NCBI GenBank assembly: GCA_008682415.1
Contig: VANK01000006.1
Coordinates: 186,001-250,000, forward strand
Length of the DNA: 64,000 nt
Source of the DNA: Acidobacteria bacterium AB60
Lineage (GTDB): Bacteria > Acidobacteriota > Terriglobia > Terriglobales > Acidobacteriaceae
Reading direction: 5' to 3'
The notes below the pieces were generated by a model. That model was not told the origin of the DNA and ran no database searches. It saw nothing but the letters and a program-made list of their open reading frames with translations. Positions 8,664-17,530 of this stretch are shown piece by piece (position 1 is the stretch's first letter; each line of letters opens with the position of its first letter). The translations under genes and the position numbers were made by a program.

Positions 8664-11314
8664 GAATGCCTGGCGGTCTTGGATCTCTATTCTCGCGTTT
8701 GTTCCGCCGCTCGGCGGTCGTGGACGACATGGCGGAAGAGCTTCGCTCCCATATCGAGCACCGCGCCGACGATCTGCAGCGCTCCGGGCTGGATCGCCCC
8801 ACGGCTGAGCGGCGGGCGCGCCTCGAATTCGGCGCGCGCGAAAAATATGCCGAGGAGAGTCTCGAGGCGCTGGGCGGGAACTTCGTCGATACGCTCCTGC
8901 GCGACGTGCGGCTGGCAGTGCGGGTGCTGAAGAAGTCTCCCGGATTTCTGATTGCCGCCGTGTTCACCCTCGCGCTTGGCATCGGCGCCAACGCGGTGGT
9001 CTTCGGAATCATGGACGGCATCGTACTGCGGCCCCTGAATGTCCCCGACGCAAAGAATCTGTGGGGCACGGTCTACGGCGACGATGCGGGCTTCCAGTCC
9101 TATCCCAATTACGTCGACCTGCGCGACCGCAATCACAGCTTCGAAGACCTGGCGGCCTTCAACTTCGTCTTCGCCGGACTGGACACGGGTAAGGATCCAG
9201 CCATGGCCACGGGGTTTGCGGTCACGGGCAACTACTTCGACGTGCTTCGACTGCAGCCGTTCCTTGGGCGGTTCTTCCATGCCAGCGACGAGCACGGCCC
9301 GAACAGCGCGCCCTTTGTTGTGCTGACCCACGCCTATTGGCGCACGCGCTTCCACCAGGATCCGGGCGTGGTGGGTCGCGTGGTGGCCATCAACAAGCAC
9401 CCCTTTACCATCATCGGCGTGGCTCCTGCCGAGTTCCGGGGGACGCTGAAATTTCTTTCGCCCGAGTTCTTTGTCCCAATCGTGAACCAGGACCAGCTTG
9501 GCGCGTGGGGCACCCTGACCGACCGCGGGACCACGCACTCCATCTTTGAAGCGTTCGGCCATCTCAAGCACGGGGTCACCACCGCTCAGGCCACGAACGA
9601 TGTCAACGCGATCGGAGATTATCTGGCGAGGACATATCCCAAGGAAGCAACGCGTAGAAACTACCGACTGGCGCGCTGCGGGCTGAGCGCCTTCGGAACC
9701 GCAGTTTACGCTTTCGTGGCGGCGCTCATGGTGCTGGCGGGACTGATTCTGCTGGCGGCGTGCGCCAACCTGGGCGGCCTGTTTGCCGCGCATGCGGCAG
9801 ATCGCTCGCGTGAGGTAGCAATGCGCCTGGCGCTGGGATCGAGCCGCGAGCGCATTGTGCGGCAACTGCTCACGGAGGCTCTGCTGATCTCCCTGTGTGG
9901 GGGCGCTCTTGGGGTGATGGGCAGTATGGCGCTGTTGCGACGACTCGACACCTGGTCGCCATTCCCGGGCACACCCATCCACATCCCGGTCAACACCGAT
10001 GCCACCATCTACGGCATCGCTCTGGTTCTCGCCATCGTAAGTGGCCTGCTCTTCGGCATCGTGCCGGTGCGGCAGATTCTGCGCGCCAATCCCTACGAGG
10101 TGGTGAAAGCGGGGCCCGGTGCGCGGCTCGGGCGGCGCGTTACGGTGCGCGACGTTCTGCTGGTGGTGCAGATCGCCCTCTGCGCCGTGCTGGTCACCTC
10201 GTCGATGGTGGCGCTGCGCGGCCTGGAGCGCTCGCTGCACAGTGACTACGGATTCGATCCGCGCAATACCATGCTGCTCGGCGCCGATCTGAACACCGCC
10301 GCCTACCGCAGCAATGAGATCCTCCCCACGCAGAAGCGACTGATGGAGGCGATGGAGTCCATTCCCGGCGTAGAACGGGTGGGCCTGGTGAACAACTATC
10401 CTCCGCTCGTCTATGCCTCGGCGAGCCGCGAGAATGTATATAAGGACGAGACCCGCGACTACACCCAATCGAGCGTCGCCATCATGCCGTTCCGCTATGA
10501 CGTCTCTCCGGGCTACTTCGATGCGGCCAGCACGGCGCTGCTGGCGGGGCGCGACTTCGCCTGGAGCGACACCGGAAACATGCCTCCCGTGGCCATCGTC
10601 AACCGGTCGTTTGCGCAGACCATCTTCGGTTCGGTGTCCAATGCGATCGGGCATTTTGTGCGGATGAAAGATGGGCATCGCGTTCAGGTCGTCGGTGTGG
10701 TCAGCGACGGAAAGTATCTGGCGCTCAACGAGGATCATCAGCCCGCGCTGTTCCTGCCATCGCTTCAGTCCCCCATGGCATCGGCTTACGTCGTGGTGCG
10801 CTCGCACCGCGATCCGGTGGAACTCGCATCGGCCATGCGCGACAAACTCCGCAAGGTGGACCCCGGGCTGCCTGGCGACATTCAATCGTGGAACTCGCTG
10901 CTGCAGGTGGCGTTGTTCCCCTCGCAGATGGCCACGGCTTCCCTGGGCATTCTCGGGATCATGGGTGCCATCCTCTCGATCACCGGCATCTTTGGCATGG
11001 CCGCCTACTCGGTGAGCAAGCGCATGCGGGAGATCGGCATCCGCATGGCGCTGGGCGCCAAGCGAACGGAAGTGCTGAAGACGGCGCTGGGGCGCGCGGT
11101 GCGTCTGCTCTCGCTGGGCTCGGCTGCCGGACTGGTGCTCGGCATCCTGGCCAGCCGCATGTTGGCCTACATCGTGTACCAGGCCAGTTCGCGCGATCCC
11201 CTGGTGCTGGGCGCCGTGGTGCTCTCGATGACTCTGCTCGGCCTGCTGGCCACGTGGATTCCCGCCCAGCGCGCGCTGGCCATCAATCCTCTGATCCTGC
11301 TGCGCGAAGAATAG
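8660..11314 (+). CDS. ADOP-type MacB/FtsX-like permease, copy 1
   Basis: The 884-residue protein has the N-terminal helical extension of acidobacterial duplicated orphan permeases (DDMAEELRSHIEHRADDLQ, residues about 22-80). A first membrane helix follows near 95-118 (SPGFLIAAVFTLALGIGAN), then a MacB-like periplasmic core with VVLTHAYWRTRF, an FtsX block of about three helices, a central helix, a second periplasmic core, and a final FtsX block ending PAQRALAINPLILLREE. No ATPase gene lies nearby, hence 'orphan'. The exported substrate and energy source are unknown. It overlaps padR by four bases and is followed 34 bases later by a close paralogue, so both should be under PadR control. Confidence 0.92.
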   Translation: MRMPGGLGSLFSRLFRRSAVVDDMAEELRSHIEHRADDLQRSGLDRPTAERRARLEFGAREKYAEESLEALGGNFVDTLLRDVRLAVRVLKKSPGFLIAAVFTLALGIGANAVVFGIMDGIVLRPLNVPDAKNLWGTVYGDDAGFQSYPNYVDLRDRNHSFEDLAAFNFVFAGLDTGKDPAMATGFAVTGNYFDVLRLQPFLGRFFHASDEHGPNSAPFVVLTHAYWRTRFHQDPGVVGRVVAINKHPFTIIGVAPAEFRGTLKFLSPEFFVPIVNQDQLGAWGTLTDRGTTHSIFEAFGHLKHGVTTAQATNDVNAIGDYLARTYPKEATRRNYRLARCGLSAFGTAVYAFVAALMVLAGLILLAACANLGGLFAAHAADRSREVAMRLALGSSRERIVRQLLTEALLISLCGGALGVMGSMALLRRLDTWSPFPGTPIHIPVNTDATIYGIALVLAIVSGLLFGIVPVRQILRANPYEVVKAGPGARLGRRVTVRDVLLVVQIALCAVLVTSSMVALRGLERSLHSDYGFDPRNTMLLGADLNTAAYRSNEILPTQKRLMEAMESIPGVERVGLVNNYPPLVYASASRENVYKDETRDYTQSSVAIMPFRYDVSPGYFDAASTALLAGRDFAWSDTGNMPPVAIVNRSFAQTIFGSVSNAIGHFVRMKDGHRVQVVGVVSDGKYLALNEDHQPALFLPSLQSPMASAYVVVRSHRDPVELASAMRDKLRKVDPGLPGDIQSWNSLLQVALFPSQMATASLGILGIMGAILSITGIFGMAAYSVSKRMREIGIRMALGAKRTEVLKTALGRAVRLLSLGSAAGLVLGILASRMLAYIVYQASSRDPLVLGAVVLSMTLLGLLATWIPAQRALAINPLILLREE

Positions 11315-11348
11315 GACCACAGTACACAGTTCGTTCTCCCCGGGAGGC

Positions 11349-14009
11349 ATGATGAATCTCCTCGAATCGCTTTGCTCTCGCATCGCCGCTCTCCTCCAAC
11401 GGTCACAGATGAATGCGGATCTGGAGGACGAATTGCGCAGCCACCTTGAGCATCGAGCCGACGACCTGGAGCGATCGGGCCTCGACCGAGCCACCGCTGA
11501 ACGTCGCGCACGTGTCGAGTTCGGCGGCCGCGAGAAGTACAAGGAAGCGATCCACAGAGAGCTCGGCGGCAGCAGCTTTACAACTCTAATGCGCGACCTG
11601 CGCTTTGCCGTGCGGGTGCTGCGCAAGTCCCCGGGATTCGCCGTGACGGCAGTGCTCACCCTGGCGCTGGCCATCGGGGCGAACTCGGTAGTCTTCGGCG
11701 TATTGAATGCTCTGATCCTGCGCCCGCTCGACGTTCCAAACGCTGACACCCTATACATGCTGCAGCATGGAGATGAGGCAAGCTCGTACCAGTCGTATCC
11801 GGATTATCTCGATCTGCGGAATCGGAACCATAGCATAGAAGACCTGGTGGCTTGGGGCGCCGACGTTGCGAGCCTCGATTCCGGCGGCGATCCTTCGCTC
11901 ATCTGGATGGAGTCGACCACGGGAAACTACTTCGATGCATTGAAACTGAAGCCCTACCTCGGACGTTACTTTCACGCATCCGATGAGCACGGCATGAACA
12001 GCGCGCCGTACGTGGTGCTGACGTATTCGTACTGGCAGGATCACTTTCAGGGCGATCGCCGCGTGGTAGGCCGTGTAGTCCGGCTGAACAAACATCCGTT
12101 TACCGTGATCGGCGTCGCGCAACCCGGATTCAGTGGCACGCTGATGTTTTTCAACGTCGCCATGTTCGTTCCCATCGTGAATCATGCGCAGTTCGGCAGC
12201 GGCGACGACCTGATCAAACGAGACAACCGCTGGATCTTCATGCTGATGGGTCATCTGAAGCAGGGCGTCACCCGGGCACAGGCCATCGGGGACCTGAACG
12301 CGGTGGGTGCCGATATTCAGCGCATGTACCCGCGCGACAACGGCAAGCTCACCTTCACGCTCACGCGACCCAACCTGTACGGCGACTATCTGGGCCGCCC
12401 GGTGACGGCCTTTATGGCGGCGTTGATGATGCTGAGCAGCTTAATCCTGCTCGCGGCGTGCGCCAACCTGGGGAGCTTATTCGCCGCGCGCGCGGCCGAC
12501 CGCTCCCGCGAATTGGCGCTGCGGCTGGCGCTGGGCTCGAGCCGCCTGCGCATTCTCCGCGGGCTCTTCACCGAGGCTATCCTGATTTCGCTAGCGGGCG
12601 GCAGCCTCGGGCTTGCCGCGAGCATCGGACTGCTGCGCGGTCTGAGCGCATGGCGTCCCTTTACGCGATGGCCCATTCACATGCCCCTCACGCCGGACGC
12701 GAAGGTCTACGTACTAGCCGTGCTGTTGGCCATAGTCAGCGGACTGCTCTTCGGCGCGGTCCCGGTAAAGCAGGTGCTGCGTACCAATCCCTATGGAGTG
12801 GTCAAGTCGGGTTCGACGACCAGGCCGACCCGCCGGTTAGGCGTGCGCGAGGTGCTGCTAGTGGTGCAGATCGCCATCTGCGCCGTGCTCGTGACTTCTT
12901 CGCTGGTTGCCGTGCGCGGGCTGGCGCGATCGCTCCACAGCGACTTCGGATTCGATGTACAAAACTCCGTGCTAGTGAAAACAGACCTTTCTATGATCGG
13001 CTACACGCCGGAGCGCGCCGCGCAGATGGAGAAGCGCATGATGGATGGAATCGCCTCCATTCCAGGCGTGGAGTCAGCCGGCCTGATCGATCACCTTCCT
13101 CTGGGTGGGGATGATGGCGAGGACACCCTGGTATTCGCTGACACCACTACCGATCTGCGGACGCCCAACGCAGCCGATCATCCCGACAGGTTTCACATCT
13201 CACCGGAGTACCTTCACGCCGCAAATACAACTTTGGTCGCCGGAAGGGGTTTTACCGGGCACGATGACCAGAGCGTGCCGCTCGTCGCGATCGTGAACCG
13301 GCACTTCGCCATCAAGCTGTTTGGCTCGGTACCCAACGCGCTCGGCCGCTACTTCAAATTCCCGGACGGGAAGCGGCTCGAAGTCACCGGCGTTGTAGAG
13401 GACGGGAAGTACGACAACATCACCGAAGATCCCAAGTCCGCAATTTTTGTTCCGCTCCTGCAATTTCCGTCGAGTTCCACCAACATCGTAGTGCATTCGA
13501 AACGCGATCCCGAGGAGTTGTCTGAAGCGATCCGCAACCTGCTTCGCCGCATGGACAGCGAGTTGCCCGTGTACATTGCCACGCGTTACAAAGATCTGGA
13601 TACCATGCTGTTTCCGCCGCGTATGGCCACGCTCTCCCTGGGCGTATTGGGCATGATGGGCGCCATTCTCTCCATCACCGGAATCTTCGGTATGGCGGCC
13701 TACTCGGTGTCAAAGCGCATGAAGGAGCTGGGCATCCGCATGGCTTTGGGCGCGCAACGCGGCGAAGTGCTGCGAGCCGCTCTCGGTCGCGCCGTGAGAC
13801 TGCTTGCCCTTGGCTCCGCGACCGGCCTGTTTCTGGGACTGCTCGCCAGCCGGGTGCTGGCCTCGATCGTGTACCAGGCCACGCCGCGCGATCCGCTGGT
13901 GCTGGCCGGCGTGGTGCTGGCCATGGCCTTGTTGGGGCTCTTCGCCACCTGGATTCCGGCCCAGCGCGCGCTGACCATCAATCCTCTGATCCTGCTGCGC
14001 GAAGAATAG
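11349..14009 (+). CDS. ADOP-type MacB/FtsX-like permease, copy 2
   Basis: This 886-residue protein is colinear with the preceding permease over its whole length. Shared landmarks are NADLEDELRSHLEHRADDLERSGLDRATAERRAR, RKSPGFAVTAVLTLALAIGANSVVFG, LTYSYWQDHF and the near-identical end ITGIFGMAAYSVSKRM ... NPLILLREE. A tandem duplication is the simplest origin. The two differ most in the periplasmic cores, for example around DHLPLGGDDGEDTL in copy 2, which suggests different ligands or a heteromeric complex. The ATG at 11349 follows GGGAGG. The operon ends here, and the next gene converges with its stop 17 bases away. Confidence 0.92.
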   Translation: MMNLLESLCSRIAALLQRSQMNADLEDELRSHLEHRADDLERSGLDRATAERRARVEFGGREKYKEAIHRELGGSSFTTLMRDLRFAVRVLRKSPGFAVTAVLTLALAIGANSVVFGVLNALILRPLDVPNADTLYMLQHGDEASSYQSYPDYLDLRNRNHSIEDLVAWGADVASLDSGGDPSLIWMESTTGNYFDALKLKPYLGRYFHASDEHGMNSAPYVVLTYSYWQDHFQGDRRVVGRVVRLNKHPFTVIGVAQPGFSGTLMFFNVAMFVPIVNHAQFGSGDDLIKRDNRWIFMLMGHLKQGVTRAQAIGDLNAVGADIQRMYPRDNGKLTFTLTRPNLYGDYLGRPVTAFMAALMMLSSLILLAACANLGSLFAARAADRSRELALRLALGSSRLRILRGLFTEAILISLAGGSLGLAASIGLLRGLSAWRPFTRWPIHMPLTPDAKVYVLAVLLAIVSGLLFGAVPVKQVLRTNPYGVVKSGSTTRPTRRLGVREVLLVVQIAICAVLVTSSLVAVRGLARSLHSDFGFDVQNSVLVKTDLSMIGYTPERAAQMEKRMMDGIASIPGVESAGLIDHLPLGGDDGEDTLVFADTTTDLRTPNAADHPDRFHISPEYLHAANTTLVAGRGFTGHDDQSVPLVAIVNRHFAIKLFGSVPNALGRYFKFPDGKRLEVTGVVEDGKYDNITEDPKSAIFVPLLQFPSSSTNIVVHSKRDPEELSEAIRNLLRRMDSELPVYIATRYKDLDTMLFPPRMATLSLGVLGMMGAILSITGIFGMAAYSVSKRMKELGIRMALGAQRGEVLRAALGRAVRLLALGSATGLFLGLLASRVLASIVYQATPRDPLVLAGVVLAMALLGLFATWIPAQRALTINPLILLREE

Positions 14010-14026
14010 ACCCGAAAGGGGAATGG

Positions 14027-14536
14027 TCAGTCTGCCGTGGGCACCGTCGCCAGCGCGGGGACGCGCCGGAAGACCTTGGTGAGCGCCAAGGTCAGCAGGA
14101 GCACCACCGGAATGGCCAGCAACAACCACGCCACCAGGGCCTGCAGCGCGAACAATCCAAGCTGCCCCAGAAAGCTCGCCGAGGAATGCAGCATCATCCG
14201 CGCCGGCGAGTGGATCAGCGCGGAGGCGAGAGTCGTCAGGTTCAGCGCCGGTTGCCACCCCGCGGGAGTCAGCTTGCCGCCCAACCGCGCAAACGGGATG
14301 ATCAGCGCAACCTGGAACGGCATAGCCGCGTAATTGGCCGCCTGGATGGCAGGCTGGTTCAGACGCAGCACCAAAGCCAGCACCACGCACAGGGCCGTGG
14401 GGACTCCCACGACCGGGATGCAGCCGAGCACAAAGCCAATCGAGACCGTGAACGCCAGCCGGCGCGGCGAGATCCCCTGCACCAGGCAGGCTCGAAGCCG
14501 GCCAACGGCCGCCGCACGGAGATCAGAAATGCGCAT
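14027..14536 (-). CDS. DUF2062 membrane protein
   Basis: The 169-residue protein beginning MRISDLRAAAVGRLRACL has the DUF2062 pattern: RRLAFTVSIGFVLGCIPVVGVPTALC, then RLNQPAIQAANYAAMPFQVALIIPFARLG, and a final hydrophobic helix near 130-150. The family is a small membrane protein of unknown role, sometimes fused to glycosyltransferases. An upstream ATG at 14578 would add 14 residues; the start at 14536 is preferred because the extra part is not family-like. It is convergent with the permease operon and has no obvious partner gene. Confidence 0.85.
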   Translation of the reverse strand: MRISDLRAAAVGRLRACLVQGISPRRLAFTVSIGFVLGCIPVVGVPTALCVVLALVLRLNQPAIQAANYAAMPFQVALIIPFARLGGKLTPAGWQPALNLTTLASALIHSPARMMLHSSASFLGQLGLFALQALVAWLLLAIPVVLLLTLALTKVFRRVPALATVPTAD

Positions 14537-14650
14537 GACAACTCGATTGTGACCCGCGGCTGGCACCCGTTGCATCAAACTCCTGTCAAACTTGCGTGGG
14601 AATCAGAACCATCAGCATCAGAATCTGCCTCCCGATCGCTCGGGAAAACG

Positions 14651-15292
14651 CTAGCCATACCCGCGCTGACGCAGTTCCGTAAGAACCCGTTCCACCTTCC
14701 AATCCAGCGCGCCTGTGCCGTCGACGACAAGGTCCGCATTGCCGGCTGAGGGCCGCACCCACGTAAGGCTCGACGGCCGGACCGTAGCCTCGTACTGCGT
14801 CAGCACGGATTCCCGGGTCCGCCCGCGCTCCACTACGTCGCGCCGCACCCGGCGCTCGAAACAGACCTCGTCCGGGGTTTCGACGTAGACCTTCAGTTGG
14901 AACAGCGGCACAAGATCGGGATAGATCAAGGTAAAGAGCCCCTCCACCAGGAGATACGCGCGCGGGTGGATGGTCTCGGTGCGGCCCGCCACGCGCGTGT
15001 GCGTGGAGAAATCGTAGAGCGGGCGTTCGATCGCCTCGCCGCGTGCCAGCGAGGCCACATGGGCGATGAGCAGCGAGCTCTCAATCAGAGCCGGGTCGTC
15101 AAAGTTCTGCTGCGCGCGGTCCTGCGGAGGCATGTGAGAGAGATCGCGGTAATAGTGGTCCAGGGGAAAATGAATGCCATCGAGCGTGCGCGCAAGTTCG
15201 GCTGCAAGCGTGGTCTTTCCGGAACCGGAGCAGCCCGCAATTCCCAATACGACCGGCGGAAACGGCAAGCGGCCGGAGAGCAGTTCCTCCAT
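14651..15292 (-). CDS. udk: Uridine kinase (uridine-cytidine kinase)
   Basis: The 213-residue P-loop kinase phosphorylates uridine and cytidine to UMP and CMP in salvage. Walker A GCSGSGKTT lies at about residues 20-28. The substrate-binding region LDHYYRDLSHMPPQDRAQQNFDDPALI and IERPLYDFSTHTR are characteristic, as is the arginine-rich lid ERRVRRDVVERGRT. Its ATG shares one base with the stop of the purine nucleoside phosphorylase gene (TGATG; a TTG one codon earlier is also possible), so the two are translationally coupled and probably one transcript. This fits the wider salvage cluster to the right. Confidence 0.92.
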   Translation of the reverse strand: MEELLSGRLPFPPVVLGIAGCSGSGKTTLAAELARTLDGIHFPLDHYYRDLSHMPPQDRAQQNFDDPALIESSLLIAHVASLARGEAIERPLYDFSTHTRVAGRTETIHPRAYLLVEGLFTLIYPDLVPLFQLKVYVETPDEVCFERRVRRDVVERGRTRESVLTQYEATVRPSSLTWVRPSAGNADLVVDGTGALDWKVERVLTELRQRGYG

Positions 15293-16161
15293 CAAGCCTT
15301 GCCATCCACGTGCGCAGCAATGCGGGGGGCCAGACGCGTGAGCAGCGCGGCCAGGCGATGTTCCACCTTGCGGCCCGCCTCAAAGACCTCTTCATGGCTC
15401 AGCGGCGTGGCTCCCAGCCCGGCTGCGAGATTGGTCACGCAGGAGATTCCAAGCACCTCGATTCCCATATGCCTCGCCACAATGGTCTCCGGAACCGTCG
15501 ACATGCCCACCAGCGTGGCCCCGATGGTGCGGAACACGCGGATCTCTGCCGGAGTCTCAAAGCTGGGGCCGGAGGTGGCCAGGTATACGCCCTCTTCGAG
15601 CGAAAAACCCTCTTCCTGCGCGGCCTGCCGCGCAATGACCCGCAGCGCCTGCGAATACGCCTCGGTCATATCGAAGAAGCGCAACCCAGCACCGGGAATG
15701 CACGCGAAACGCGGCTCGTTGGGTCCAGTCAGCGGATTCCAGCCCATGAAGTTGATGTGGTCCGCCAGCGCCACCAACTGCCCGATCGAGTAGCCCTGCT
15801 GAATACCCCCGGCGGCGTTGGTCAGCACCACCGCGCGAATGCCCAGCGCTCCCAGAACGCGCATCGGGAAGGTCACCTCTGCCGGCGAGTAGCCCTCATA
15901 CGCATGCACGCGCCCCTGCATCACCATCACGGCCGTGCCGCCCAGGGTTCCGCAGATCATGCGGCCGGAGTGGCCTTCGACCGTGGACTGCGGGAAGTTC
16001 GGAATCTGCCCGTACGGAATGGCGACCGCATCCTGTACGGCGTCCGCCACCGCTCCCAGTCCAGAGCCCAAAACGATGCCAATCCGCGGCGCTCGTCCCG
16101 CGAGCGCCTGGCGCAGGTGCGCCGCGGCCTCCGAGACCTGATCGAAGTAAGTAGATCCCAT
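15292..16161 (-). CDS. punA: Purine nucleoside phosphorylase (PNP-I, trimeric type)
   Basis: This enzyme cleaves inosine and guanosine with phosphate to give the base and ribose-1-phosphate. The 289-residue protein shows IGIVLGSGLGAVAD, VEGHSGRMICG, MQGRVHAYEGYSPAEV and VLTNAAGGIQ, which are the phosphate- and base-binding motifs of the low-molecular-mass PNP family, and later LTGPNEPRF and SCVTNLAAG. The start MGSTYFDQ at 16161 was chosen over an upstream in-frame start because family members begin shortly before the first strand. It is the first gene of a coupled pair with udk. Confidence 0.92.
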   Translation of the reverse strand: MGSTYFDQVSEAAAHLRQALAGRAPRIGIVLGSGLGAVADAVQDAVAIPYGQIPNFPQSTVEGHSGRMICGTLGGTAVMVMQGRVHAYEGYSPAEVTFPMRVLGALGIRAVVLTNAAGGIQQGYSIGQLVALADHINFMGWNPLTGPNEPRFACIPGAGLRFFDMTEAYSQALRVIARQAAQEEGFSLEEGVYLATSGPSFETPAEIRVFRTIGATLVGMSTVPETIVARHMGIEVLGISCVTNLAAGLGATPLSHEEVFEAGRKVEHRLAALLTRLAPRIAAHVDGKA

Positions 16162-16221
16162 TGAGACTACTTTACGGGATCGGCGCACGAAGTCCGCATT
16201 CCCGCCCACAGGTGGCGGCCG

Positions 16222-17109
16222 CTATTGGGCTGGCTGCGTTACGGGCTGCACCACCTCGGCCTCGCGCACCGGCTCCGCGCTCTTGCGCGGGTGCGGCGCC
16301 TTCACGCCGCAGGCGGTGGGCACATTGGTCATCTGCTTCGCAAACACGCGATAACTGAGGGTCCCGGGCCGCAGCGTCGCCCAATAACTCTTGGGCGTCA
16401 GCAGCGGCTCATCCAAATCGATGAGCTGATTCTTCAGGATGTTGATCCCGCACAGCAGATTGTTTCGCGGCTGCAGGATCGTCTTGTCAGGATCGTGCAC
16501 CGGCAGATCCTTGTCCTTGTCCCAGTCAAAGTCGCAGCTGTAGCGATCCGAGTCTTCGTACGTAAGCTGCAGCAAGCCCTCCTGGCGCGTGATCCGATGC
16601 GTCACCTTGTCGATCACCGCCACCTCCGGCTCGGTATGGCGCACATCGCTGGTGGGCTTCAGCCCGGCCTCGGCCCCGGCAAGCGCCTGGAAGAAATACG
16701 CCCAGAACGAACGCTTGTCGGCTTCATTCATGCTTTCAAAACGAGGACAGAACGGGTGAACCGCGCGCGATACCCGCGGAGAGAGCAACTCCGCCGGAAG
16801 ATTCTCCTCCACCATCACATCCCACTTGGGATCCCAGTTCTCGTCGTCGCCCAACTCATCTTTCTTCACCGCGATGGGCGTAGGCGGCCCGGGCTTGATC
16901 TCCGACGGAGGCACCGGACCGGGCGGCACCGGAACAGCAGGCTGCGTCTCCTCCTTGGAAACGCCTTTTGCCCCGGGTTGCGACAGTGGCTGACTGGGCG
17001 CCGAGAGGGCTGCCTGCGAAGCCGGCTTCTCTGCCGGTTCCTGCATGGCGCCCACAATCAGGACCAGGCTTAGTACCAACACGCTCGAGATGACTACTTT
17101 CTTTCGCAC
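16222..17109 (-). CDS. Exported proline-rich protein with possible lysozyme/SLT-like domain
   Basis: This 295-residue protein (GTG start at 17109) has a signal peptide, then a disordered Pro/Gln-rich linker to about residue 85. A compact domain with FCPRFESMNEADKRSFWAYF, QALAGAEAGLKP, RQEGLLQLTYEDSDRYSCDF and NNLLCGINILKNQ follows. The order of a glutamate in AEAG, a GLLQ-type turn and an aromatic/Cys-rich helix is reminiscent of lysozyme-like transglycosylase folds; that is an inference, not a recognised family match. The paired cysteines suggest a disulfide in the periplasm. The C-terminus is low-complexity. It faces a SemiSWEET gene on the opposite strand across 140 bases. Confidence 0.7.
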   Translation of the reverse strand: MRKKVVISSVLVLSLVLIVGAMQEPAEKPASQAALSAPSQPLSQPGAKGVSKEETQPAVPVPPGPVPPSEIKPGPPTPIAVKKDELGDDENWDPKWDVMVEENLPAELLSPRVSRAVHPFCPRFESMNEADKRSFWAYFFQALAGAEAGLKPTSDVRHTEPEVAVIDKVTHRITRQEGLLQLTYEDSDRYSCDFDWDKDKDLPVHDPDKTILQPRNNLLCGINILKNQLIDLDEPLLTPKSYWATLRPGTLSYRVFAKQMTNVPTACGVKAPHPRKSAEPVREAEVVQPVTQPAQ

Positions 17110-17249
17110 GAAACGTTCAGATGCCTCCCGCTTTCCGGAAAGTTGCGTTGCGGCATGGATTTCGAGGTACGATCACTGAAAATACAGGGCTTAGCAGAGC
17201 CTTGTGAGACCATCAAAAGAGCTGATGAAAAGGAAGGATTGCACCTGTC

Positions 17250-17528
17250 ATGAGGCAGATTGTTGCAGTGATCTTCGGGCTTGGCCTGCTGTGCAATGCG
17301 CTGCTGTTTGTGCCGCAAGCGGTTGCCGTCTGGCGCAAGAAGACAGATGAAGGCATCTCCCTCGTGACCTTCGGCGGCTTCAGTGTGCTGCAGGCCATCG
17401 GTATCGTCCACGGCATCTACCAGCACGACCTCTCCCTGATTTTGGGAATGGCCGCCAGCCTTCTAAGCTGCGGAACCGTCACCGCCCTCACCCTGTTCTA
17501 TCGCCAAAAGCGATTGCAGCGGCGGTAA
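17250..17528 (+). CDS. SemiSWEET / PQ-loop family small transporter
   Basis: The 92-residue protein has three hydrophobic helices and the PQ-loop signature LLFVPQAVAVWRKKTDEGIS near residues 18-37, followed by LVTFGGFSVLQ. This is the layout of bacterial SemiSWEETs, which dimerise to form a facilitative sugar pore in the inner membrane; the substrate here is unknown. AAGGAAGG lies 12 bases before the ATG. It reads toward the AsmA-like gene, whose stop is only three bases beyond, so the two are convergent. Confidence 0.85.
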   Translation: MRQIVAVIFGLGLLCNALLFVPQAVAVWRKKTDEGISLVTFGGFSVLQAIGIVHGIYQHDLSLILGMAASLLSCGTVTALTLFYRQKRLQRR

Positions 17529-17530
17529 TC

